Origin: SZUA-378 sp036652815
GTDB taxonomy: Bacteria > Bacillota > Clostridia > Lachnospirales > Lachnospiraceae
Direction of reading: 5' to 3'
Length of the DNA: 64,000 bases
Assembly (NCBI GenBank): GCA_036652815.1
Contig: JAVVVE010000006.1
Location: 39,092 to 103,091 of the forward strand
The translations under genes and the position numbers were made by a program. Below the pieces are notes generated by a model. It ran no database searches and was not told the DNA's origin. It saw only the letters and a program-made list of their open reading frames with translations. Positions 35,222-44,235 of the stretch are shown here, piece by piece; the first letter of the stretch is position 1; every line of letters begins with the position of its first letter.

Positions 35222-35908
35222 CTAACCAATAAAACGATATCCAACTCTTCGAACCGTCTGAATATACTGATTACCTGTTTCTCCTAGTTTCTGTCTTAAG
35301 GTTCGAATATGAATATCAAGTGTTCTCGTTTCAATCTCTGTATTATAATCCCAGAGTTTATTTAATAATTCTTCTCGTCCTACCACTCTGCTTCTATTCT
35401 CAATCAGATAGCACAGCAATTCATATTCTTTATAGGTAAGAGTCACCGGAACATCCTGTACAAATACTTCTCTGGTTGCCAGATTGACATACAACGAATC
35501 AAAGGTAACACTATCCTGCTCTCCGTTTGTGACACCCGTGTCTGTTCGTCGCAACAAGGAACGAATCCTGGCTGCTAATTCTAATACGCTGAACGGTTTG
35601 GTTAGATAATCGTCTGCCCCACCGTCCAAGCCTATCACCTTATCGTATTCTTTATCTCTTGCCGTTAATATCATCAGTGGCATAGCATGGGTGCTTTTCT
35701 GTCTCCTTAGATAGGCAATCGCCTCTAAGCCGTCCATCCCCGGAAGCATCAAATCAAAAATGGCTAAATCCGGTTTCTCCGTCTCTATAGATTCCAATGC
35801 CGGTTCCGCTGCTTCATAAGAAGTAACCCGATATCCATATCCTTCCAATGCAATCGTAATCAGATTGCATATATTCTCATCGTCTTCGATTACAAATATA
35901 TGTTGCAT
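35222..35908 (-). CDS. phoP: OmpR-family response regulator, PhoP/PhoB-type
   Basis: The 228-residue regulator has an N-terminal receiver domain (acidic pair D9-D10, phosphoacceptor D52 in IFDLMLPGMDG, K104 in LTKPF) and a C-terminal winged helix (TYKEYELLCYLIENRSRVV; RTLRQKLGETGNQYIQTVRRVGYRF over about 200-226). The kinase gene follows by 14 bases. It likely activates pstS and the Na/Pi symporter through the 11-bp-phased repeats upstream of both. Confidence 0.9.
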   Translation of the reverse strand: MQHIFVIEDDENICNLITIALEGYGYRVTSYEAAEPALESIETEKPDLAIFDLMLPGMDGLEAIAYLRRQKSTHAMPLMILTARDKEYDKVIGLDGGADDYLTKPFSVLELAARIRSLLRRTDTGVTNGEQDSVTFDSLYVNLATREVFVQDVPVTLTYKEYELLCYLIENRSRVVGREELLNKLWDYNTEIETRTLDIHIRTLRQKLGETGNQYIQTVRRVGYRFIG

Positions 35909-35922
35909 GCGTTCTGCCCTTT

Positions 35923-37581
35923 CTATTGTTCCGTCATCACATATTCAGCTATATTGGACGCATGATCTGAGATTCTCTCTAAATTACTGAGAATATCTAA
36001 GAATACGACTCCGCTTTCCGGTTCACATTTACCTTTGGATAATCTGCCTATGTGTTTTTCACGCATCTCTTCTTCCAGCTTATCTACATTATTCTCATAT
36101 TCTTCTACCTTCTGCCCTGCTTCTCGGTTAGCTTCCCGTCTTGCGGTTACCGCCCATTCCAATGCATACAGTGCTTGTGTTGAGATCTCTTCCAGATCTG
36201 TAACACCTCGTTTAGAGAAGGATAACTTGTCCCGTCTTCGAACTTCTGCCAGTTCTGCAATATTCTCACAATGATCACCGATACGTTCCATATCACTAAT
36301 CGTGTAGAACAGGTTCTTTACAACCAGATGCTGTGCTTCTGTCAAAGACAGATTCTCTACCTCGACTAAAAAAGTCGTTAATATCTTTTCCAATTGGTTG
36401 ATACTGGATTCCATCTTAAAGACTTCCTGTGCCATATCTTTATCCGCAGATTGCACTGCTTCAACCGCCAGTTGTGCTGTCCGCAGTGCAACTTCACCCA
36501 TATAGGACACTTCCTTGGTGGCATTTTGAATGGCAAAAGAAGGATTGGTTAAGAGTCTGCGATCCAAACGACGTTCCGCTTCCGTTGCGATATCGACGGT
36601 AACTTCCTCTTCTGCTTCTTTACCCACAAGAACACCTGATAGCTTCACTAATTGATTGGCAAATGGGAAGAGACATATCGTATTCAGGATATTGAATACC
36701 GTATGGAAGATAGAGATCTGCACCGTTGATATATGAGCACTTGCCCACTGTGTATTAAACAGGAACAGCACATACATAATGATACCAAAGAAGATAGCTC
36801 CTATCGTATTAAATAATAGATGTATTATAGAAGCACGCTTTGCATTGCGTCCGGTTCCTGCACTGGAGATAAGTGCCGTCACACAGGTACCGATATTCTG
36901 TCCTAAGGTAATAAATACTGCTGATTTCCAATTAACGACTCCATTCAATGCCAGCATCTGCAAGATACCAACCGAAGCGGAGGAACTCTGTATAATGGCT
37001 GTAACACCGGCTCCTACCATCACAGCCAGAACCGGATTCTGTCCTAAGATACGGAATGCATCCTGGAAAATCTGTGCATCCTGATAAGGTTTGATGGAAT
37101 CCGACATAAAAGTAAGTCCAATAAACAAAATACCAAAGCCAACCAAAATCTCCCCGATTTTTTTCTTATTCTCTTTTTTACTAAATAAAATGAAAAATGC
37201 ACCTATCCCTACCACTACCGGTGCAAAAAAGGATGGCTGAAACAGACTTCCCCAATCGCTCATCGACACCAGCCATGCCGTTACCGTAGTACCGATATTG
37301 GCACCCATAATCACACCAACTGCTTGTGTTAAGGTCATCATACCTGCATTGACAAATCCTACTACCATAACCGTAGTAGCCGAACTACTCTGTATAATTG
37401 CGGTAACTGCCGCACCTACTGCTACTGCTACAAACCTATTCTTCGTTAAGAATGCCATAAGCTGTTTAAGCTTGCCACCGGCTGATTTTTGTAAACCATC
37501 TGCCATAATATGCATTCCATACAGGAATAGGCCAAGGCCTCCAATAAAATGAAATATCATCTCCAAATCGTCTTGGGTCAA
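35923..37581 (-). CDS. Na+/phosphate cotransporter with PhoU-like C-terminal domain
   Basis: The 552-residue protein belongs to the NptA/PNaS family. Two inverted repeats each contain the GAxVTAIIQSSSAxxxxxxG motif (near residues 58-78 and 191-210), which carries the QSSS sodium/phosphate signature. About ten hydrophobic segments cover the first 310 residues, and a helical PhoU-like domain follows (about 340-552, with DMERIGDHCENI). The likely start is the TTG at 37581, with GGAGG 8 bases upstream; a GTG five codons earlier overlaps that site. Placing it between phoU and the two-component genes adds a low-affinity route to the Pst system. Confidence 0.88.
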   Translation of the reverse strand: MTQDDLEMIFHFIGGLGLFLYGMHIMADGLQKSAGGKLKQLMAFLTKNRFVAVAVGAAVTAIIQSSSATTVMVVGFVNAGMMTLTQAVGVIMGANIGTTVTAWLVSMSDWGSLFQPSFFAPVVVGIGAFFILFSKKENKKKIGEILVGFGILFIGLTFMSDSIKPYQDAQIFQDAFRILGQNPVLAVMVGAGVTAIIQSSSASVGILQMLALNGVVNWKSAVFITLGQNIGTCVTALISSAGTGRNAKRASIIHLLFNTIGAIFFGIIMYVLFLFNTQWASAHISTVQISIFHTVFNILNTICLFPFANQLVKLSGVLVGKEAEEEVTVDIATEAERRLDRRLLTNPSFAIQNATKEVSYMGEVALRTAQLAVEAVQSADKDMAQEVFKMESSINQLEKILTTFLVEVENLSLTEAQHLVVKNLFYTISDMERIGDHCENIAELAEVRRRDKLSFSKRGVTDLEEISTQALYALEWAVTARREANREAGQKVEEYENNVDKLEEEMREKHIGRLSKGKCEPESGVVFLDILSNLERISDHASNIAEYVMTEQ

Positions 37582-37663
37582 TTGTTTATCCTCCACACTC
37601 TGATTACATCTTCTTGTTCCTTACCCATTGTAACAAGGAAATGCAAAAATAGCTGTAGTATAA

Positions 37664-37681
37664 TGTAAAATTTATGTAAAA
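37664..37681 (-). promoter_or_regulatory. Pho-box-like direct repeat upstream of the Na/Pi symporter
   Basis: On the minus strand TTTTACA occurs twice (37675-37681 and 37664-37670) with exactly 11 bases between starts, like the TTAACA-type repeats bound by PhoP in Bacillus. A third weaker GTTACA lies at about 37628-37634. This would let the distal part of the cluster be transcribed separately. Confidence 0.65.
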
Positions 37682-37683
37682 TC

Positions 37684-38346
37684 TTATAACAATCTTACAT
37701 TTTGGATAATACCGGTTTCTCGAAAAAGTTCCCACTCTGCAATAGTAACTGCATGATCCCCTATTTTTTCAAGGTATTTTGCCATCATCATAAGGTCTAT
37801 ACAAGTATCCGGATTCTGATGGTTTTGTCGTAATAAGACGATAATATCATTCTTGATTTTATTAAACAATTCATCCACTACGTCATCGCCTTCGATCACT
37901 TGCTGTGCCAAATCGATATTGCGACCGGAGAAAGCTTCGATGGCATCATGCAGCATCTGTTTGGATGCATCTATCATCGGGGTAATATGGGTGCTATAGG
38001 ACAGAAAATTTTCTTCCCTGTTTCGCAGAATCAGTTCTGCGATATCCACCGCATGATCTCCGATTCTTTCAAGGTCTGTTACCACCTTCAGTGCAGAAGA
38101 AACCAAACGTAAATCTCCGGCAATCGGCTGCTGTCTTGTAATAAGTGAAAGACATTGTGCCTCGATACTGCGTTCCATATCATTCACATTTCTATCCTGT
38201 CTGGTAATCTCTTCGGCAATACCATCCTCCATCTTATCGACTGCTTCAAATAATTTGTCGATGGATTCTTCTACACTTTGGCTCATATTGGTTAAACTTT
38301 GTCTTAATTTTTCTAATTCTTGTTCATAATGAACTCTCGTCGTCAT
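37684..38346 (-). CDS. phoU: Phosphate signalling protein PhoU
   Basis: PhoU conveys Pst transporter state to the sensor kinase and limits phosphate uptake. The 220-residue all-helical protein has two repeats, each with a metal-binding ExxRxxDHAxxIAE-type motif (DLERIGDHAVDIAEL near 90-104 and YLEKIGDHAVTIAEW near 190-204). It follows pstB by 33 bases. Confidence 0.95.
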   Translation of the reverse strand: MTTRVHYEQELEKLRQSLTNMSQSVEESIDKLFEAVDKMEDGIAEEITRQDRNVNDMERSIEAQCLSLITRQQPIAGDLRLVSSALKVVTDLERIGDHAVDIAELILRNREENFLSYSTHITPMIDASKQMLHDAIEAFSGRNIDLAQQVIEGDDVVDELFNKIKNDIIVLLRQNHQNPDTCIDLMMMAKYLEKIGDHAVTIAEWELFRETGIIQNVRLL

Positions 38347-38379
38347 ATGCTCTCCTTATTTACTATTGCATCTTCCTTG

Positions 38380-39138
38380 TTATCCAAAGCGGCCTGTAAT
38401 ATAGTCTTCCGTTTTCTTATTAGAAGGTCCTGTGAAAATACGATCGGTAATATCAAATTCTACAATCTCTCCATTTAGAAAAAAAGCTGTATAATCCGAA
38501 ACTCTTGCCGCCTGCTGCATGTTGTGAGTCACGACCACCACGGTATATTTACTCTTTAAATCTTCCATCAGATCCTCTATCTTTAAGGTAGAAATAGGAT
38601 CCAGCGCAGAAGTGGGTTCATCCATCAGCAAAATCTCAGGCTCCACTGCCAATGCCCTTGCAATACATAATCTTTGCTGCTGCCCACCGGATAATCCCAG
38701 TGCTGATTTATGCAGTCTATCTTTAACTTCATCAAAGATCACAGCCCCTTTTAGGCTGTTTTCAACGATTTCATCTAATTTAGCCTTAGATTTCATTCCG
38801 TGGATTCTTGGTCCATATGCTACATTATCATAGACGCTCATCGGAAAAGGATTGGGTTGTTGAAAGACCATACCCACCTTCTTACGCAGAAGTGTAGTAT
38901 CGACCTTGGGCTGATAAACATCTTCATTATCAACCAGGACCTGTCCTTCTATCTGTATTCCTTCTATCAAATCATTCATTCTGTTAATCGTTTTGAGAAA
39001 TGTTGATTTACCGCATCCGCTTGGTCCTATTAATGCCGTAATAGTGTCGCTTTTAATCGCAATATTAATATCCTTTAACGCATGATTCGTTCCATAATGT
39101 AGATTTAATTTATGTGTCACGATCTTATTGTTATCCAT
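38380..39138 (-). CDS. pstB: Phosphate ABC transporter ATP-binding protein PstB
   Basis: The 252-residue ATPase has the Walker A IGPSGCGKST (near 37-46), the Q-loop FQQPNPFPMSVYDNV typical of PstB, the signature LSGGQQQR and Walker B ILLMDEPTSALDPIS. It powers phosphate import through PstC and PstA, whose genes are directly upstream. Confidence 0.97.
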   Translation of the reverse strand: MDNNKIVTHKLNLHYGTNHALKDINIAIKSDTITALIGPSGCGKSTFLKTINRMNDLIEGIQIEGQVLVDNEDVYQPKVDTTLLRKKVGMVFQQPNPFPMSVYDNVAYGPRIHGMKSKAKLDEIVENSLKGAVIFDEVKDRLHKSALGLSGGQQQRLCIARALAVEPEILLMDEPTSALDPISTLKIEDLMEDLKSKYTVVVVTHNMQQAARVSDYTAFFLNGEIVEFDITDRIFTGPSNKKTEDYITGRFG

Positions 39139-39153
39139 TGGTTTTCCCTTTTC

Positions 39154-40026
39154 CTATTCTTTTCGGTTTACATTAAATTTTCCGGCTAAAAATTTTGCCA
39201 ATAGGTTCATCATAAATACAATCACTAACAAGACAAAGGCAATCGCAAACGCTTCCTTATATTGTGCTTTTGACATACACAGGTATAATTGAATCGTTAA
39301 GCTGCCACCCGATTCCAGGATCTTATCCAAATACCCCATTGCACTTTTGGGCAGTAGATAACCGCTGCCTGCTGTGAAAAGCAGTGCTGCTGATTCTCCT
39401 ACGATTCTTCCAATAGATAGAATAATGCCTGTAATGATGCCCGGCATGGCAGAAGGCAGTAAAATCGTTCGAATCATATACCATTTTGTTGCCCCCATGC
39501 CAAGTGCTCCACTGCGATAAGAAGGAGGCACTGTCTTTAATGCTTCTTGTGTATTTCTCGTAATGAGTGGTAATACCATAAGGGTCAAGGTCAAGGCTCC
39601 TGTTAAGATCGAATATCCTAATCCGATCGCTGTGCCAAAAAACACCATTCCAAACAATCCGAAAATAATGGAAGGGATCCCTGCCAGGATTTCCGTTGTA
39701 AACTCAATCAGGCGAACAATCTTACCCGGTTTCGCATATTCATTAAGATAAATCGCTGAACCCACTCCTATCGGAGTGGCTATCAAAAGAGTTAATGCCA
39801 CGATGTATAAGGTATTTACGATATTACCTGCGATTCCAAATGTTTGATGACGGCTGCTTGGCTGCGTTGTCAAGAATTGCCAATTGATATTACGAATCCC
39901 TTTCATACACACATATCCAACGATTCCAATGAATAAAAGTAGAGAAATAGCTGCCCCCATATAGATAACTGCGGTAATCATAATATCTGATCGTTTTACT
40001 TGTTTTCGGCTTATGCTATTTGGCAT
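39154..40026 (-). CDS. pstA: Phosphate ABC transporter permease PstA
   Basis: The 290-residue membrane protein has about six transmembrane helices and the permease EAA-like loop (LKTVPPSYRSGALGMGATKW near 168-187) for contact with PstB. It overlaps pstC by 11 bases, suggesting coupled translation. Confidence 0.95.
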   Translation of the reverse strand: MPNSISRKQVKRSDIMITAVIYMGAAISLLLFIGIVGYVCMKGIRNINWQFLTTQPSSRHQTFGIAGNIVNTLYIVALTLLIATPIGVGSAIYLNEYAKPGKIVRLIEFTTEILAGIPSIIFGLFGMVFFGTAIGLGYSILTGALTLTLMVLPLITRNTQEALKTVPPSYRSGALGMGATKWYMIRTILLPSAMPGIITGIILSIGRIVGESAALLFTAGSGYLLPKSAMGYLDKILESGGSLTIQLYLCMSKAQYKEAFAIAFVLLVIVFMMNLLAKFLAGKFNVNRKE

Positions 40027-40969
40027 TTATTTTATCTCCCTTCTTCAATACAACAGTCAGTGTCAGATTAATCAGCATAATAAAGAAAAACAGTACCAAG
40101 CCAATCGTAAAGAGCACTTGTCTATGCGTGTCACTGGCATAACCCATCTCGCTGACAATGGCAGTCGTTAAGAATCGGACTGAATGAAAAGGAAGTGGTA
40201 TATTAACAGAACTGCCCGATACCAGACTAATCGCCATCGCTTCCCCAATCGCTCTGCCAACGCCAAGGACTGTTGCAGTAGCAATACCCGATTTTGCAGC
40301 CGGCAATATTACCTTGAAAATAGTTTGGATCTTAGAAGCACCTAATGCCAATGAAGCGGATTTAAGGTGTGCCGGCACTGCTTTAATCGCAGATTCACTG
40401 ATATTGATAACGGTTGGCAGAATCATAATCGCTAAAACAATGACTGCCGATATCAGATTGGCTCCTCCCGTAAATTGATGTGTTGTAGAGCCTTTGAATA
40501 CAGCTACTTCAATCCGATACATCACCGGATTTAAAATCAAAATACCTAATAGTCCATAGATAACAGAAGGGATCCCTGCCAGCAATTCAACTGCCGGTTT
40601 CACAATATTGGCAAGCTGCTTGGGCGCTACTTCTGCTAAAAATACTGCTGTCAGCACACCGATCGGGACTCCTATGAGGATCGCCAAAAAAGTGCCTATG
40701 ATGGAAGTTAATATGACATAGAGAATACCAAAAGAGGGGTCTGCTGCGGTTGGTTTCCATACCGTACCAAATAATATCTCGCGTACTCCTACTTTAGTCA
40801 GTGCAGGTATGCCATTCATAATCATATATATCGTAATGGAAGCAACGGCCAATACCGCAAAAAACGCGCAGATGGTAAACACCACCTGTGCCGTTCTTTC
40901 TATGCCTGATTGTGTTCTATGGCTTCCAATAATTGAATGTTTCTGTTCTATCTGATTGTTTTTAGCCAT
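40016..40969 (-). CDS. pstC: Phosphate ABC transporter permease PstC
   Basis: The 317-residue permease has six hydrophobic segments and the coupling loop IKAVPAHLKSASLALGASK (near 195-215). I prefer the ATG at 40969, which has AAGG 8 bases upstream and gives a normal N-terminus. A frame start at 41035, 7 bases after pstS and with AGGAT upstream, would add 22 basic residues and cannot be excluded. Confidence 0.93.
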   Translation of the reverse strand: MAKNNQIEQKHSIIGSHRTQSGIERTAQVVFTICAFFAVLAVASITIYMIMNGIPALTKVGVREILFGTVWKPTAADPSFGILYVILTSIIGTFLAILIGVPIGVLTAVFLAEVAPKQLANIVKPAVELLAGIPSVIYGLLGILILNPVMYRIEVAVFKGSTTHQFTGGANLISAVIVLAIMILPTVINISESAIKAVPAHLKSASLALGASKIQTIFKVILPAAKSGIATATVLGVGRAIGEAMAISLVSGSSVNIPLPFHSVRFLTTAIVSEMGYASDTHRQVLFTIGLVLFFFIMLINLTLTVVLKKGDKINAK

Positions 40970-41042
40970 GTTGATAACCTTACTCTTTCTAACATCGCAT
41001 ATTATCTTAGATTTCATTAGGATTTTAGTTTTCATTAGGATC

Positions 41043-41963
41043 CTAATCTACTGTGATCAGCCCAACCTCTTGAATGAGTGTTTTGCCTTCTTGTGTTGAT
41101 AAATAAGCAAACATTGCCTGTACTGCTTCACTTTGCTCTGTAATCTCTCCCCTGGTTGCCATGACAAACGGTCTGCTTAGCAGATAACTACCGCCCTTAA
41201 TATTCTCTACTCTTGGTTCGATCTCTTCTATCGCAATTGCCACTACTGTATCATCTACTACGTCCAGTGATACATATCCAATCGCTCCCGGTGTAGAAGC
41301 TACTTTTGCCATAACAGCACCTGTACTATCCAACTCATTGGCATAGGCACATGCATCCGCCACTTCAAGGATCTCTTCAAAAGCTCCTCTGGTACCTGAT
41401 CCCGCTTCTCTTCCTACTACAACAATAGGTGCATCCGTTCCCCCTACTTCACTCCAGTTCTTAATCTTACCGGTATAGATACCACTTAATTGTTCTTTAC
41501 TCAATCCCTTTACAGTGTTAGCCGGATCAACTACAACCGCAATCCCATCTATCGCAACAATATTCTCAACAATTCCGGCTTCTTTTTCAGAATCTTTTAG
41601 ACTTCTTGAGGAATTACCGATGTCTACGCTTCCAGCAGTAACAGCTTCTATTCCTGCTGAAGAACCCGTATACTCTGCGGTTACTGTAATGTCAGGATAT
41701 TGTTCCATCATGCTCTCCGAAAGTGCCGTGGCAAATTTTTCCATTGACGTGGAACCTGCCATCGTAATCGTACCGGATATCGTTGTCTCGGCAGAAGCTG
41801 CGGTCGTGCTTGCTGCTACGGTCGTGCTTGCTGCTGCGCTTTCTGTACTTGCCATGCTCTCTGTGGCTGTACCTGTTGTCGTGCTTGCTGTGCTTTGGCA
41901 TCCCACCAAACCGCATGTCGCCAGCATTGCTGCTGTTACTATGCTTATCATTTTCTTTTTCAT
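41043..41963 (-). CDS. pstS: Phosphate-binding lipoprotein PstS
   Basis: The 306-residue solute-binding protein captures phosphate outside the membrane. It has a lipoprotein signal with the lipobox LVGC (Cys22), a Ser/Thr/Ala-rich linker (about 24-60) and the phosphate-binding core (MAGSTSMEKFA near 70; GREAGSGTRGAFEEI near 190). It is the first gene of the pst operon, with AGAGGAG before the ATG and Pho-box-like repeats about 100 bases upstream. An 18-bp DNA repeat lies in the linker. Confidence 0.96.
   Translation of the reverse strand: MKKKMISIVTAAMLATCGLVGCQSTASTTTGTATESMASTESAAASTTVAASTTAASAETTISGTITMAGSTSMEKFATALSESMMEQYPDITVTAEYTGSSAGIEAVTAGSVDIGNSSRSLKDSEKEAGIVENIVAIDGIAVVVDPANTVKGLSKEQLSGIYTGKIKNWSEVGGTDAPIVVVGREAGSGTRGAFEEILEVADACAYANELDSTGAVMAKVASTPGAIGYVSLDVVDDTVVAIAIEEIEPRVENIKGGSYLLSRPFVMATRGEITEQSEAVQAMFAYLSTQEGKTLIQEVGLITVD
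41801..41836. repeat. 18-bp tandem repeat in the pstS linker
   Basis: Two near-identical 18-bp units (41801-41818, 41819-41836) encode the Ala/Ser/Thr repeat of the PstS tether. It is in frame, so length changes would be tolerated. Confidence 0.8.
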
Positions 41964-42064
41964 CTTGTTCTCCTCTTTTTCTCTTTCTTTTTCTTATTCT
42001 TTTTTTGTTCTTTTGTTTACAAGAATAAGATACCTCATTCAAGAGATTCGTAATAGCATAGTTA

Positions 42065-42092
42065 CGTACAGAATATGTAAGGTCTGTGTAAA
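42065..42092 (-). promoter_or_regulatory. Pho-box-like repeats upstream of pstS
   Basis: On the minus strand TTTACA (42087-42092), CTTACA (42076-42081) and TGTACG (42065-42070) are spaced exactly 11 bases apart, the arrangement bound by PhoP in Bacillus. They lie about 100-130 bases before the pstS ATG; a possible -10 (TATGCT) follows them. Confidence 0.7.
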
Positions 42093-42098
42093 CTCACA

Positions 42099-42131
42099 AA
42101 AAAATCACCCTTTATGAAAGAGTGATTTTTG
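42099..42131 (-). terminator. Intrinsic terminator after uppP
   Basis: A hairpin with an AAAAATCAC/GTGATTTTT outer stem followed by a 7-base T run on the minus strand, 33 bases after the uppP stop. It lies only 7 bases from the pstS Pho-box repeats. Confidence 0.85.
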
Positions 42132-42163
42132 CAAATTATCTATATCAACCTAATGCTTACTGC

Positions 42164-42982
42164 TTATCGCAGTGCAAAATACCCCAATACTAAGATACCC
42201 AACACAATACGATACCATCCAAACACCTTGAAGTCATGTTTTTTGATATAATTCATCAAAAACCGAATCACAAGAATAGAAACTATAAATGCCGATACCA
42301 TGCCTACCAACAGGATAATCAGTTCGGGGGTGGTAAATGCAAATCCAAATTTAAGAAGCTTCAGCAAACTGGCTCCAAACATAACCGGCACTGCCAAAAA
42401 GAATGTAAATTCCGCCGCAACCGTTCTGGATACTCCAATCATCAAAGCTCCCACAATCGTGGCACCTGAGCGGGATGTCCCCGGAAATACTGCCGCAATC
42501 AGCTGAAAAACTCCGATCCAGATGGCAGTCTGATAAGTAATCTCAGCAATCGTATTGATATGAGGCTGTTTCCCTCGATTTCTATTCTCAATCACAATAA
42601 ATGCAAGTCCAAATACAATCAAGGCAATCGATACTGTCCAATAATTGTAAAATAGAGCATCTAAGATATCATCAAATAAGATGCCAATCAGTGCCGCCGG
42701 AATACAGGCAACCAGTACTTTAAACCACATGGTAAACGTGTCTTTCTTTATATAATATTTTTCTTTTGTACTAAACGGCCATAATTTTTTCCAAAATATT
42801 AAAACTACCGCCATAATAGCACCTAGCTGTACCACCACTAAAAACATATCCCAGAACTCTTTGGATACATCTAATTGCACAAATTCATTTAACAATATCA
42901 TATGTCCTGTACTGCTGATAGGAAGCCATTCTGTGATGCCTTCTACGATACCAAAAAGAACTGCTTTTATGATCTCAAACAT
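42164..42982 (-). CDS. uppP: Undecaprenyl-diphosphatase UppP (BacA)
   Basis: The 272-residue membrane enzyme recycles the lipid carrier of cell-wall synthesis by removing a phosphate, and contributes to bacitracin tolerance. The two catalytic motifs are GIVEGITEWLPISSTGH (near 11-27) and FPGTSRSGATI (near 165-175), among about eight hydrophobic helices. It is the last gene of the minus-strand group running from hydC, followed by its terminator. Confidence 0.96.
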   Translation of the reverse strand: MFEIIKAVLFGIVEGITEWLPISSTGHMILLNEFVQLDVSKEFWDMFLVVVQLGAIMAVVLIFWKKLWPFSTKEKYYIKKDTFTMWFKVLVACIPAALIGILFDDILDALFYNYWTVSIALIVFGLAFIVIENRNRGKQPHINTIAEITYQTAIWIGVFQLIAAVFPGTSRSGATIVGALMIGVSRTVAAEFTFFLAVPVMFGASLLKLLKFGFAFTTPELIILLVGMVSAFIVSILVIRFLMNYIKKHDFKVFGWYRIVLGILVLGYFALR

Positions 42983-43006
42983 ACTATTTACTCCTTTATG
43001 TAATAC

Positions 43007-44206
43007 TTATTTATAATATTCCTGTTGCACAAAACGGCGAAGTGCTGCTAAAGAACGTGTCACTTTCTCTGTATTCATGCAATATGCCATTCTAAAATAA
43101 CCGGGACATCCAAATCCATCTCCCGGCACCAGTATGAGATCATACTTCTTCGCCTTTTCGCAGAATATCACAGCATCTTCTTCTAATGCCTTCGGAAAGA
43201 TATAAAAAGTTCCCCCCGGTTTTACACAGGTAAAGCCTAGGTTCACCAATTCTTCGTATAAGATATTGCTGTTTCTCTCATATACCGATAGGTCTGATGT
43301 CTGATCTACTACGCCGGCAACTGCCAGTTGAATCAGCGATGGTGGACAATTATGCCCGATTCCTCTTGATATCTGTCCACACATGGCGATAATCGTCAAC
43401 GCATCCTGACAAGCCGGATTGGCTGCGATATAACCGATGCGTTCCCCCGGAATCGATAGTGATTTGCTATACGAATAGCAAGATAATGTATTGGCATAAT
43501 ATCGAGATAGATAAGGTGCATCCACACCTTCAAATACAATTTCACGATATGGTTCATCTGAGATCAGATAAATGTCATGTCCTAATTGTTCGGATTTGCG
43601 TGTAAGGAGCGACGCCAATCTCTGAATCGTCTCTGTTGAGTAGACAATACCCGATGGATTATTCGGTGTATTAATCAGAATCGCCTTTGTTTTATCTGTA
43701 ATCATAGAATCCAAAGCATCAAAATGAATCTGGAAATCCTTTGTCTGTGCCGGCACCACTCGTAACCTGGCACCCGTTAAGTTTACATAAGGCTGATATT
43801 CTGAAAAATAAGGTGCAAAGGTAAGTACCTCATCCCCTTTTTGTGTAACTGCCCTCAGGGCATGTGCAATCGCACCCGCTGCTCCTGTGGTCATAAAAAT
43901 ATGCTGTGCTGTATAAGGTAATCCAAAACGTCTTTGTAAAGAATCCGCAATCGTCTCTAATACGATCGGAATGCCTAAAGTCTGACTATATCCATGAAGA
44001 GTCATTGGACTGCTGTCCATGAGCAGCTCTATCATCTTCTCCGTAAACTTCGATGGTGGTGGAACCGATGGATTGCCAAGGCTATAATCAAATACATTAT
44101 CATAGCCTATCTCTGTTCCACGCTTTCTTGCATAATCAAATAGTTCTCTGATTGCTGATTTCTCTGTCAGCATATTTTGATATTGTTCTGCCAGCACGTT
44201 AGTCAC
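43007..44206 (-). CDS. Class I/II PLP-dependent aminotransferase
   Basis: The 399-residue fold-type I aminotransferase has NTPNNPSG (near 160-167), ISDEPYREIVF (near 198-208) and the PLP lysine in YSYSKSLSIPGERIGY (near 233). Translation begins at GTG with AAAGGGATA just upstream. The amino-donor and product cannot be told from sequence; homologues are often annotated as aspartate or aromatic aminotransferases. It lies between manA and uppP without an obvious pathway partner. Confidence 0.88.
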   Translation of the reverse strand: MTNVLAEQYQNMLTEKSAIRELFDYARKRGTEIGYDNVFDYSLGNPSVPPPSKFTEKMIELLMDSSPMTLHGYSQTLGIPIVLETIADSLQRRFGLPYTAQHIFMTTGAAGAIAHALRAVTQKGDEVLTFAPYFSEYQPYVNLTGARLRVVPAQTKDFQIHFDALDSMITDKTKAILINTPNNPSGIVYSTETIQRLASLLTRKSEQLGHDIYLISDEPYREIVFEGVDAPYLSRYYANTLSCYSYSKSLSIPGERIGYIAANPACQDALTIIAMCGQISRGIGHNCPPSLIQLAVAGVVDQTSDLSVYERNSNILYEELVNLGFTCVKPGGTFYIFPKALEEDAVIFCEKAKKYDLILVPGDGFGCPGYFRMAYCMNTEKVTRSLAALRRFVQQEYYK

Positions 44207-44235
44207 TATCCCTTTCCGTAAACCCTAATTCTATT

